This document shows, in pieces, positions 1 through 5,420 of a stretch of DNA of 5,567 bases. A program made the translations under genes and the position numbers. This DNA is from Clostridiales bacterium. GTDB taxonomy: Bacteria > Bacillota > Clostridia > Oscillospirales > CAG-272. Location of the stretch: the NCBI GenBank assembly GCA_018370615.1, contig JAGZAC010000133.1, positions 1-5,567 of the forward strand, given 5' to 3'. Positions within the stretch are counted from its first letter, which is position 1, and the number at the start of each line of letters is the position of its first letter. The notes below the pieces were generated by a model, which did no database searches, was not told the DNA's origin, and saw only the letters and a program-made list of their open reading frames with translations.

Positions 1-276
1 ACTACACATGCGATTGTCGCACAGTTAGCGAATTATTCCGAGTGGAGTGTCCCCCAAATAATAGATTTGAGTCGAATCGCGCTTAACAATTTTCAGGTTA
101 CATGGATTTTAGGAGATCCAGATGTTAATGATTTTTTCAAATCCTTATTAAATAGTAAGGTTATTTCAAAATCGGATAACAGTGATATCCTTCAACTACG
201 CAACAAGATTGATGAGATCGATAAAGAAAAAGAGGCAGATATTGAAGAAATAGATGATAATGAACTGCCTTTTTGA
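1..276 (+). CDS. 3' end of an unidentified protein with an SSB-like acidic C-terminal tail
   Basis: The reading frame is open from the first base, so this is the last 91 codons of a longer gene whose start lies outside the window. A TTG at 67 opens the same frame but has no convincing ribosome binding site, so I do not treat it as the start. The visible part has a compact, probably helical section (HAIVAQLANYSEWSVPQII, then a Trp-Ile-Leu-Gly-Asp-Pro-Asp-Val stretch), followed by a charged Lys/Glu/Asp linker and an acidic end closing with Asp-Asn-Glu-Leu-Pro-Phe. That end resembles the DDDLPF/DDDIPF tip of single-stranded DNA-binding proteins, which recruits DNA repair and replication enzymes. 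The part before it does not look like an SSB OB fold. It faintly recalls the C-terminal part of some PIN-like nuclease proteins, but this is a weak impression. The protein is real but its function is unassigned. A terminator at 363-399 probably ends its transcript. Confidence 0.6.
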   Translation, partial: TTHAIVAQLANYSEWSVPQIIDLSRIALNNFQVTWILGDPDVNDFFKSLLNSKVISKSDNSDILQLRNKIDEIDKEKEADIEEIDDNELPF

Positions 277-362
277 AACCATTGCACCCTTCCTTATAAG
301 GAGACATGGAATTATAAGGCGGCGTTAATTTGTATTAATCCTTGCGCTTTTAGACAGACCTG

Positions 363-399
363 CGGTCGGCAATTCGTAAGGGGTTGCCGACCGTTTTTT
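363..399 (+). terminator. Intrinsic terminator downstream of the partial gene
   Basis: The arms CGGTCGGCAA (363-372) and TTGCCGACCG (384-393) are perfectly complementary over 10 bp around an 11-nt loop. Six T residues (394-399) follow directly. This is a textbook rho-independent terminator on the + strand, 86 nt after the stop codon of the partial gene. Confidence 0.85.
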
Positions 400-612
400 A
401 TTTTGCAGCTCGACCGGCAGTGGGTATCTATTTTGTAACCCAGACCACGTCGTCGTGGACTTCGTATCGTTCGCGACGGCGTTTTCTTTTTCAAAGCAAG
501 CGCCGCCTCTCATTCACTCCGTCGCTCCTCCTCTCCAACTGCGCCCCGCTTCGCTGGGCTCGCAGTTGGTTTTCTAAATGTGCACGGGTATCTTTTTTGT
601 CAGCACGGCCCA
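400..612. other. GC-rich non-coding stretch with several dyads and a spaced direct repeat
   Basis: No reading frame here has a ribosome binding site or a recognisable product. The DNA holds short dyads: CCACG (445-449) with CGTGG (454-458), CGGCG (477-481) with CGCCG (501-505), and a strong 9-bp hairpin CCAACTGCG (535-543) with CGCAGTTGG (561-569) that has further pairing inside and TTTT after it. GGGTATCTATTTTGT (422-436) recurs as GGGTATCTTTTTTGT (586-600), matching at 14 of 15 bases. The composition differs sharply from the AT-rich genes on both sides. Such structure would suit a transfer origin or the control region of a mobile element, but no relaxase or integrase is visible, so the role is unassigned. 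Confidence 0.5.
535..573 (+). repeat. Strong hairpin followed by a short T run; possible terminator
   Basis: The arms at 535-543 and 561-569 pair perfectly over 9 bp. Inside them, CCC (544-546) can pair with GGG (556-558), and GC (548-549) with GC (553-554) across a three-base TTC loop. TTTT follows at 570-573. It may be an intrinsic terminator or a structural element of the surrounding GC-rich stretch. No gene directly upstream needs a terminator here, so the function is open. Confidence 0.5.
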
Positions 613-618
613 GTGTAG

Positions 619-654
619 AAAGAAGTCGATTGTTGTAAAACAGTCGACTTCTTT
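619..654. repeat. Hairpin repeat, upstream copy
   Basis: AAAGAAGTCGA (619-629) is the exact reverse complement of TCGACTTCTTT (644-654). The stem continues inward with T-G, T-A, G-C, T-A and T-A pairs, leaving a four-base GTAA loop (635-638), which is of the stable GNRA kind. In all it forms 16 pairs with one wobble. The right arm ends in a short T-rich run, so it could terminate transcription on either strand. A sister copy lies at 1369-1406, on the other side of the kinase-like gene. Confidence 0.8.
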
Positions 655-712
655 TGCGTTTTATGATAATATATTGAATACATCTAAATATTGGTGAAAG
701 AGGTGGTATTCT

Positions 713-1270
713 ATGAAGGTATTGTTTTTAATAGGAAATGCAGCGGTCGGTAAAATGACAGTAGGTCAAGAATTGATGAAAATAACAGATTTGCGACTAT
801 TTCATAACCATATGACGATTGAACCGGTTATCGAGATATTCGGATATTTTAATACGAAAGCCATATATCGTTTAAGGGAAGTGGTTTTCGAAGAATTTGC
901 GGATTCAGAATGTTATGGGCTTATTTTTACCATTATGTGGGCGTTTGATATGCATTCTGATTGGGATTATATTGAACATGTTAAAGATATTTTTAAACAA
1001 AAAAATAAGGATACAGAGTTCTATTATGTTGAGCTTGTTGCCTCGCAAGAGATTCGATTAGAGCGCAATGTAACCGAAAATCGTTTAAAAAACAAAGCAT
1101 CAAAGCGCGATTTGGATATGTCCAGACAAAGGTTATTAAATGATGATGCCAATCACCGTTGTGAGAGTTTGGAAGGCGAAATTCCCTTTGATAATTATAT
1201 AAAAATAGACAATTCCTATCTTGATCCGGATGTTGTTGCATACAAGATAAAAGAGCAATTTAATCTGTAG
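713..1270 (+). CDS. P-loop NTPase / kinase-like protein (AAA family annotation type)
   Basis: This 185-residue soluble protein begins with a beta strand and a Walker A loop, GNAAVGKMT (residues 8-16), in which Lys14 and Thr16 would bind the nucleotide phosphates and Mg2+. Fold and size fit small nucleotide-dependent kinases (shikimate kinase-like or antibiotic phosphotransferase-like). Close relatives are usually annotated only as AAA family ATPases. A basic segment, RNVTENRLKNKASKR, in the second half has the look of a lid that closes over ATP. The substrate cannot be told from the sequence. The ATG is well supported: AGGTGG (701-706) lies 6 nt upstream. A TATGATAAT stretch at 662-670 could be part of a promoter, but no good -35 accompanies it. 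The gene is clearly more AT-rich than the minus-strand operon and is bracketed by two copies of one hairpin, so it may be an acquired single-gene cassette. Confidence 0.85.
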   Translation: MKVLFLIGNAAVGKMTVGQELMKITDLRLFHNHMTIEPVIEIFGYFNTKAIYRLREVVFEEFADSECYGLIFTIMWAFDMHSDWDYIEHVKDIFKQKNKDTEFYYVELVASQEIRLERNVTENRLKNKASKRDLDMSRQRLLNDDANHRCESLEGEIPFDNYIKIDNSYLDPDVVAYKIKEQFNL

Positions 1271-1368
1271 CCTTTCTTCCTCTTGAACATAGTCTTCTAC
1301 TGCGAGAGTTTAGGCTGCCTTGCAAAAGATGATAGGTGCCATTCTGTCTCACCCTTACACATTTCTGC

Positions 1369-1406
1369 AAAAGAAGTCGATTGCCGTAAAGTGGTCGACT
1401 TCTTTT
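1369..1406. repeat. Hairpin repeat, downstream copy; probable terminator
   Basis: AAAAGAAGTCGA (1369-1380) is the exact reverse complement of TCGACTTCTTTT (1395-1406), a 12-bp stem. The inner part continues through T-G, T-G, G-T and C-G pairs and one C-A mismatch around the same GTAA loop (1386-1389) as the copy at 619-654. It lies about 100 nt after the kinase-like gene, and its symmetric A/T ends would let it stop transcription from either side. Confidence 0.75.
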
Positions 1407-1528
1407 AATCTATGTGTCATAAAAAGATTTACCTGAGAGAAAGTGAGCAGATGATAATAAAACCAAGAATATGATGAAATATGGAAGTCAGCCGCAAACT
1501 ATGCAGAGCAGTGTTCTTGGAGAGCGGG

Positions 1529-1556
1529 AAAAATCTTGCTCAAAAAATGTGAGCAA
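1529..1556 (-). terminator. Terminator of the macrodomain-SirTM-pncA-pncB operon
   Basis: Read on the minus strand, TTGCTCA (1556-1550) and TGAGCAA (1542-1536) form a 7-bp stem around a 7-nt loop. GA and then five T residues (1533-1529) follow. It starts about 40 nt after the pncB stop codon. It is moderate in strength but well placed, and no further minus-strand gene lies beyond it in the window. Confidence 0.65.
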
Positions 1557-1597
1557 ATAGTTTTAACGATTGGGAGCGGAGCTTCGTGGCAGCCCGC

Positions 1598-3040
1598 CTA
1601 TCTTCCAGCCTCCTCCAACAATCTGTTTTTTTCCTCCCACAGCCGTTTTGACAGGTCCACATAATACGCATGGGGATTCTCAAATCTTTTGACTTCATCC
1701 CAAAGTGTCTCCACCTGTTCGGCGCAGTAAGACCGGATCTCATCCAGATGAGGAGAAACATAGACGCATTTTCCCCCTTTGAATATAGGGACCTGCAGCT
1801 CCCGCACGCGAAAATTCGTCAGTGTTTTGGTCTTCCATACTGCATTTGGATCAAAAATGGTATGAGGACGGCTTCCGTCCACCACCTCATCCCAAACACA
1901 AAGCTCGTCCGCGAGCGCCTTTCCGCTCTCTTTGTCATAATACCGATAAAGCTTTTTATAGTGTGGATTTGTAATCTTTGCGGTGTTTTCGCTCACTTTG
2001 ATTTTGGGGATGATCTCCCCCTGCTCGTTCTCCACCGCAGCAAGCTTATAAACGCCTCCAAAAACGGGGGCGCTTTTTGCCGTAATCAGGCGCTCGCCCA
2101 CTCCAAATATATCGATTTTTGCTCCCTGTGCGATCAAATCCTGTATCAGATGCTCATCCAAAGAATTGGAAGCTACGATTTTGCAGCTTTCCAGTCCCGC
2201 TTCGTCCAGCATCTTTCTTGCTCTTTTGGAAAGATAGGAAATATCACCGGAATCCAATCGAATCCCAAAATTCGCAATTCCACGGGGAACAAGTACCTCC
2301 TTGAAAGCGCGGATGGCATTGGGCACGCCGCTTTTCAGTGTATTATACGTATCCACAAGAAGCGTTGCATTTTGCGGATATACCTCACAATACGCACGAA
2401 ATGCCTCATATTCCGAATCAAACATCTGCACCCAGGAGTGGGCCATGGTCCCGCTGGCAGGGACCCCGTACAGTTCATCTGTCAGTGTGCAGGCAGTTCC
2501 CGCACAGCCGCCGATATACGCCGCTCTTGCCCCAAGTACGGCACCGTCTGCACCCTGGGCACGGCGGGAACCAAATTCCAAAACTGCCTTGCCCTGCGCG
2601 GCTCGGACGATACGGTTTGCCTTGGTCGCAATAAGGGACTGGTGGTTGAGGGAAAGGAGAATATATGTTTCAATCAGCTGCGCCTCTATGGCAGGGGCCC
2701 GGACTGTCAGAATCGGCTCATTTGGAAAAACAGGGGTTCCTTCCGGAATAGCATAGATATCGCCGGTAAAACGAAATTCCTGCAGGAAGCTGAGAAACTC
2801 CTCGCAAAATAGCTTTTTCTCCCGCAGATAATCAATATCCTCCTTTGTAAAGTGCAGCCCCTTTATATAATCGATCACTTGCTCCAGTCCTGCGGTAATG
2901 GCAAAACCGCCGCCGTCGGGAATGCTGCGGAAGAACATGTCAAAATAGGTAATTCTCTTCCCCAGCCCATTTATAAAATAGCCGTTTGCCATCGTGAGCT
3001 CATAAAAATCCATGAGCATCGTAAGGTTTCTTTCATCCAT
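1598..3040 (-). CDS. pncB: Nicotinate phosphoribosyltransferase
   Basis: This cytoplasmic enzyme joins nicotinate to PRPP, with ATP hydrolysis, to make nicotinate mononucleotide, the entry step of the Preiss-Handler route to NAD+. Numbered from the ATG at 3040 (480 residues), visible family motifs are the N-terminal TMLMDFYELTMANGY, EFGSRRAQG (155-163), GTMAHSWV with the His expected to be phosphorylated (H201), RLDSGD (261-266), and IFGVGERL further on. The length fits the longer Gram-positive form, with its extra C-terminal part, rather than the roughly 400-residue enterobacterial one. A GTG three codons upstream (3049) is in frame, but AAGGA at 3052-3056 would be only 2 nt from it. From the ATG it is 11 nt away, and the protein then begins MDERNLTML as relatives do, so I prefer the ATG. 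The start overlaps the pncA end by 8 bp (ATGGATGA), which suggests coupled translation. It is the last gene of the operon and would recycle nicotinamide released by the sirtuin. Confidence 0.95.
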   Translation of the reverse strand: MDERNLTMLMDFYELTMANGYFINGLGKRITYFDMFFRSIPDGGGFAITAGLEQVIDYIKGLHFTKEDIDYLREKKLFCEEFLSFLQEFRFTGDIYAIPEGTPVFPNEPILTVRAPAIEAQLIETYILLSLNHQSLIATKANRIVRAAQGKAVLEFGSRRAQGADGAVLGARAAYIGGCAGTACTLTDELYGVPASGTMAHSWVQMFDSEYEAFRAYCEVYPQNATLLVDTYNTLKSGVPNAIRAFKEVLVPRGIANFGIRLDSGDISYLSKRARKMLDEAGLESCKIVASNSLDEHLIQDLIAQGAKIDIFGVGERLITAKSAPVFGGVYKLAAVENEQGEIIPKIKVSENTAKITNPHYKKLYRYYDKESGKALADELCVWDEVVDGSRPHTIFDPNAVWKTKTLTNFRVRELQVPIFKGGKCVYVSPHLDEIRSYCAEQVETLWDEVKRFENPHAYYVDLSKRLWEEKNRLLEEAGR

Positions 3041-3578
3041 TGTGTGCACCGTCCTTATTAATAATCTTCATCTGGAGGCTTTCCATCACTGCGATAGCCG
3101 CTGTGTTTAGGGCCGGATCGTTGGAGGCAATGCAGGATGCGTCTATAATAATCTCCGTTTCCGGCTGGGCAGTTTTTGCCAGTACCGCGTTGGAAATCAC
3201 GCAAATATTTGTAACGACTCCCACAAGCTCAATGCTGGAATAAGGCGTCTCTTTCAAATGGGCATACAATACGTCCGAACCAAAAGTCCCTTTGGGAAAA
3301 ACGTAATCCGACTCCCTTCGATTTTCCCCCACGGCACCGTATAATCTATGTCCGGCCGTACCGGCAATGCAATGGGGAATCGGCAGGCTCCTGCCTTCAC
3401 AGGTGTTCAAATAATCCTCCCCGTGTGTATCCAGGGTAAAAATAATATCATCGCCGCCTTTTCTATAGCTTTGTATTTTTTTCGCAATGCGGTCTTCCAG
3501 CAGTTCTGCCTCTGGAAATCCCAGCGCACCGGTTACAAAATCCTCTTGATAATCTACCACAATCAGACATTTTTTCAT
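3033..3578 (-). CDS. pncA: Nicotinamidase (isochorismatase-fold cysteine hydrolase)
   Basis: The enzyme deamidates nicotinamide to nicotinate and ammonia, feeding the next gene, pncB. The 181-residue protein shows the cysteine-hydrolase triad: Asp9 in VVDYQEDF, Lys96 in PKGTF, and Cys126 in GVVTNICV. The pattern D50-x-H52, E61 and H69 (in LPIPHC) matches the Asp/His/Glu/His metal-binding arrangement known from the pneumococcal nicotinamidase, which supports nicotinamide rather than isochorismate as substrate. The length is typical of short Gram-positive PncA proteins. The start is firm: a perfect AGGAGG (3586-3591) lies 7 nt upstream. The start overlaps the sirtuin stop by 4 bp (ATGA), and the 3' end overlaps pncB by 8 bp. 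Lying between a NAD+-consuming sirtuin and pncB, its likely job is to remove nicotinamide, a product and common inhibitor of sirtuins, and recycle it. A different amide substrate is possible but less likely in this context. Confidence 0.93.
   Translation of the reverse strand: MKKCLIVVDYQEDFVTGALGFPEAELLEDRIAKKIQSYRKGGDDIIFTLDTHGEDYLNTCEGRSLPIPHCIAGTAGHRLYGAVGENRRESDYVFPKGTFGSDVLYAHLKETPYSSIELVGVVTNICVISNAVLAKTAQPETEIIIDASCIASNDPALNTAAIAVMESLQMKIINKDGAHNG
3052..3056 (-). promoter_or_regulatory. Ribosome binding site that decides the pncB start
   Basis: AAGGA on the minus strand lies inside the end of pncA. It is 11 nt from the ATG at 3040 but only 2 nt from the upstream in-frame GTG at 3049. 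The longer gap is workable and the shorter one is not, which favours the ATG. Confidence 0.6.
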
Positions 3579-4483
3579 AGTTCTTCCTCCTCTTCTCCTT
3601 TTATGGCAGTGGCTCCGCCCAGCTCTGCAAGCACTTTTTGGATGTCCCCATCAAGGCAGATGGACTGGTGCTCTATCTCCCGCGGACAGTAGGCCTGCCC
3701 AAGATTGATGCATGTATAGACTGCATGGGGATTTTTCGCTGTCATCTGCCAGAAGGGATATTTGATAATTCCAGGGGTGTTGGCGCCCACGCCAAGCTCT
3801 AAAAATAAAATATGCATATTTTTGTGGCGGCGGATAAACTCTTCCCAGCGGGCTGCCGCTCCATACCATCCTTCGTCCTGTACAAAAGTGTCGTCTGTCC
3901 GAAGATTCATAGTCATCGGCGCACCGCAAACCGGACATTTGGGAACGAGTGCGGTAGGGATTCGCATATCCTTTTGCTCAGCCACCATTTTACGCACAGT
4001 GTCCTCATTGTCATAGGTTTTATCATGACAGGGCTTGGAGCACTGCCACAGGCCATAATCCCCCTGGGTATAAAACAGTCGCTTCTTGTCAAATCCTGCA
4101 AGCTGGAACTGATGGTCCACATTGGTGGTTAGGATAAAATAGTCTTTATCCCTTATCAGCCCCAACAGATCCGTATACGGCTTTCCCACCCCGGCCTCGT
4201 AGCGGTTTATCAGAATATGCCGGGACCACCATGCCCAATATTCCTCTAATGTATTATAAGGATAAAATCCGCCGGAATACATATCACGGATTCCATATTT
4301 CTCCTGAAAATCTGAAAAGTATTTTTCAAACCGTTGACCGTCATATGCCATGCCTGCAGCGGTGGACATTCCGGCGCCTGCGCCAATCACAACCGCATCG
4401 GCAGTGTCAAGCTCATGTCTCAGCTTTTGCAGTTGTGCTGAGTATTTTTCTGTAGATGTTCCAGTCGATTTCCCGAAAAACAT
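3575..4483 (-). CDS. Class M sirtuin (SirTM), protein ADP-ribosyltransferase
   Basis: Sirtuins of this class use NAD+ to attach ADP-ribose to a protein instead of mainly removing acyl groups, and release nicotinamide. The 302-residue protein has the Rossmann NAD+ loop GAGAGMSTAAGM (34-45), the TTNVDHQF motif (119-126), and a zinc ribbon with Cys148, Cys152, Cys183 and Cys186. The catalytic His of ordinary sirtuins is replaced by Gln140 in YTQGDYG, with Asn121 kept 19 residues earlier. This Asn/Gln pairing is the hallmark of SirTM enzymes. LELGVGANTPGIIKYPFW (228-245) supplies further cofactor contacts. The start has AAGGTGA 6 nt upstream, inside the preceding macrodomain gene, with which it overlaps by 71 bp. 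The C-terminal Glu-rich tail (GEEEEEL) is written by the same bases that form the AGGAGG of pncA. Linkage to a macrodomain is characteristic of the class. The modified substrate is not evident here. Confidence 0.93.
   Translation of the reverse strand: MFFGKSTGTSTEKYSAQLQKLRHELDTADAVVIGAGAGMSTAAGMAYDGQRFEKYFSDFQEKYGIRDMYSGGFYPYNTLEEYWAWWSRHILINRYEAGVGKPYTDLLGLIRDKDYFILTTNVDHQFQLAGFDKKRLFYTQGDYGLWQCSKPCHDKTYDNEDTVRKMVAEQKDMRIPTALVPKCPVCGAPMTMNLRTDDTFVQDEGWYGAAARWEEFIRRHKNMHILFLELGVGANTPGIIKYPFWQMTAKNPHAVYTCINLGQAYCPREIEHQSICLDGDIQKVLAELGGATAIKGEEEEEL
3586..3591 (-). promoter_or_regulatory. Perfect Shine-Dalgarno of pncA embedded in the SirTM gene
   Basis: AGGAGG on the minus strand lies 7 nt before the pncA ATG and falls within the final Glu codons of the sirtuin. 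It lets pncA be translated strongly while sharing a message with SirTM. Confidence 0.85.
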
Positions 4484-5207
4484 TGAATATCACCTTCATT
4501 TTGCTGTTTGTCTGCAATTTATATTTTTTTACTGTATTCACTGCAATCTCCGCAGCTATATCATTAGGAAAATGAAACTCCCCTGTAGAAATACAGCAGA
4601 AAGCAATGCTTTGCACAGCATTTTGTTCGGCAAGCGCCAGACAGGAACGGTAACAGGATGCCAGCAGGTCCTTGTCCTTCTTTGTCAGCTTGCCGCGGAT
4701 AATGGGGCCTACCGTGTGTAGAACGTACTTGCATGGAAGGTTGTACGCCGGGGTGATTTTCGCCCCGCCAGTTTGTTCTTCGCAGCCCTGCTTTTCCATA
4801 ATTTCGGCACAGGCCCTGCGGAGCTGCACACCGCTGAAGGTATGAATGGCATTGTCGATACAGCCGTGGCAGGGATAGAAACAGCCGAGCATCTGGCTGT
4901 TTGCCGCATTGACAATGGCATCACAGCGAAGTGTGGTAATATCTCCACGCCATAAGTAGATGTCCTCCTGTACCGGCAGCAGATCATCGAGGTCGGTAAT
5001 CCCCTTACGTTTTGTCTCCTCCTGTAAATAGGCGTCCTGTATCTCCAGAAATTCCTTTCCCACAGGCAGCGGCATACGGATATTGAAAAGTGTGCGAAGC
5101 AGCCTTTTCTGCTCCTGTTCGTCTGCCGGAACTTTCCTATCTGCCTTTTCCGGCAGTTCCCGGAGCAACTCCCGAATCAAATACATCTGCCGTTCTTTCT
5201 GTGTCAT
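4413..5207 (-). CDS. Zinc-type macrodomain ADP-ribosyl hydrolase linked to SirTM
   Basis: Enzymes of this family cut ADP-ribose from modified proteins and so reverse the reaction of the partner sirtuin. The 264-residue protein has a charged, mostly helical N-terminal extension (about 1-80), as in SirTM-linked macrodomains, then a macrodomain (about 84-255). The ADP-ribose binding motifs are WRGDIT (86-91), IVNAANS (98-104) and the phosphate loop CCISTGEFHFP (204-214). The catalytic loop LGCFYPCHGCIDNAIH (107-122) carries Cys109, His114 and Cys116, matching the zinc-binding Cys-His-Cys pattern of zinc-dependent macrodomains from staphylococci and streptococci. The start has AAGGGA (5214-5219) 6 nt upstream of the ATG, and a promoter lies a further 40-70 nt away, making this the first gene of the operon. 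Its 3' end overlaps the SirTM gene by 71 bp. The fold ends normally (KVIFNVFREIDW...), so the overlap reflects a long tail and an early sirtuin start rather than a truncation. Confidence 0.93.
   Translation of the reverse strand: MTQKERQMYLIRELLRELPEKADRKVPADEQEQKRLLRTLFNIRMPLPVGKEFLEIQDAYLQEETKRKGITDLDDLLPVQEDIYLWRGDITTLRCDAIVNAANSQMLGCFYPCHGCIDNAIHTFSGVQLRRACAEIMEKQGCEEQTGGAKITPAYNLPCKYVLHTVGPIIRGKLTKKDKDLLASCYRSCLALAEQNAVQSIAFCCISTGEFHFPNDIAAEIAVNTVKKYKLQTNSKMKVIFNVFREIDWNIYRKILSTTAKAET
4489..4496 (-). promoter_or_regulatory. Ribosome binding site of SirTM inside the macrodomain gene
   Basis: AAGGTGAT on the minus strand lies just upstream of the SirTM ATG at 4483, with about 6 nt between GGTGA and the start. 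It supports the early SirTM start despite the 71-bp overlap. Confidence 0.7.
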
Positions 5208-5255
5208 ATATATTCCCTTTCTGCCACTGTTGACTTGGACCTATTCGATATGGAT

Positions 5256-5284
5256 ATTATACATCAAAAAGCTGCAGTCGTAAA
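5256..5284 (-). promoter_or_regulatory. Sigma-A type promoter of the four-gene operon
   Basis: Read on the minus strand, TTTACG (5284-5279, 4 of 6 matches to TTGACA) is followed after exactly 17 nt by a perfect TATAAT (5261-5256). Transcription would begin near 5249, leaving a leader of about 40 nt before the macrodomain ATG. No operator or riboswitch is evident in that short leader. Confidence 0.75.
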
Positions 5285-5381
5285 GTACGCACAAATTTGT
5301 GGTGTAGTTACCGAGGGGAAACTATTACAGGAAATATTTTTGAAATTTGGTTGCACAAGCTGATAAAAACAACCCTTCCGT
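5285..5381. other. Intergenic stretch upstream of the operon promoter
   Basis: No gene with a ribosome binding site was found here. The sequence is AT-rich and leads into the palindromic repeats at 5382-5567. Nothing else was recognised. Confidence 0.6.
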
Positions 5382-5420
5382 CACGGCTACGCCGTGCCAC
5401 CTCCCCTTACACAGGGGAGG
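5382..5420. repeat. Double palindrome of a gut-Clostridia interspersed repeat type
   Basis: Two hairpins lie almost back to back: CACGGC (5382-5387) with GCCGTG (5391-5396) around TAC, then CCTCCCCT (5400-5407) with AGGGGAGG (5413-5420) around TACAC. From memory, this combination is a common intergenic palindromic repeat in gut Clostridia. I could not search for other copies. Confidence 0.7.

Larger units (their letters stand above)
1271..1597. other. Convergent intergenic region without a gene
   Basis: This gap lies between the stop of the kinase-like gene (+) and the stop of pncB (-). It contains the downstream hairpin repeat (1369-1406) and the operon terminator (1529-1556). The longest ATG-started frame I checked by eye, 29 codons from 1471, has no ribosome binding site. 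I see nothing else in it. Confidence 0.7.

Noticed and set aside
305..316. AAGGAG followed by ATG and a three-residue micro-frame
   Set aside because: The spacing looks like a translation start, but a Met-Glu-Leu peptide with no gene or attenuator after it is most likely chance.
384..638. Open frame of 84 codons in the GC-rich stretch
   Set aside because: It starts inside the terminator stem, lacks a ribosome binding site, is Ser/Arg-rich low-complexity translation, and runs through several hairpins.
1471..1560. Small frame of 29 codons between the two convergent genes
   Set aside because: No ribosome binding site, and its end overlaps the operon terminator stem.
1670..2812. Long open frame of 380 codons on the + strand opposite pncB
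   Set aside because: It lies wholly antisense to a clear pncB, shows no family motif, and has no good ribosome binding site. It is a shadow of the pncB codons.
3041..3049. GTG start of pncB three codons upstream of the chosen ATG
   Set aside because: The ribosome binding site would be only 2 nt from the GTG, and relatives begin near the ATG.
5230..5258. Possible + strand promoter TTGACT-17 nt-GATATT diverging from the operon
   Set aside because: The -10 is poor and no + strand gene follows within the window.
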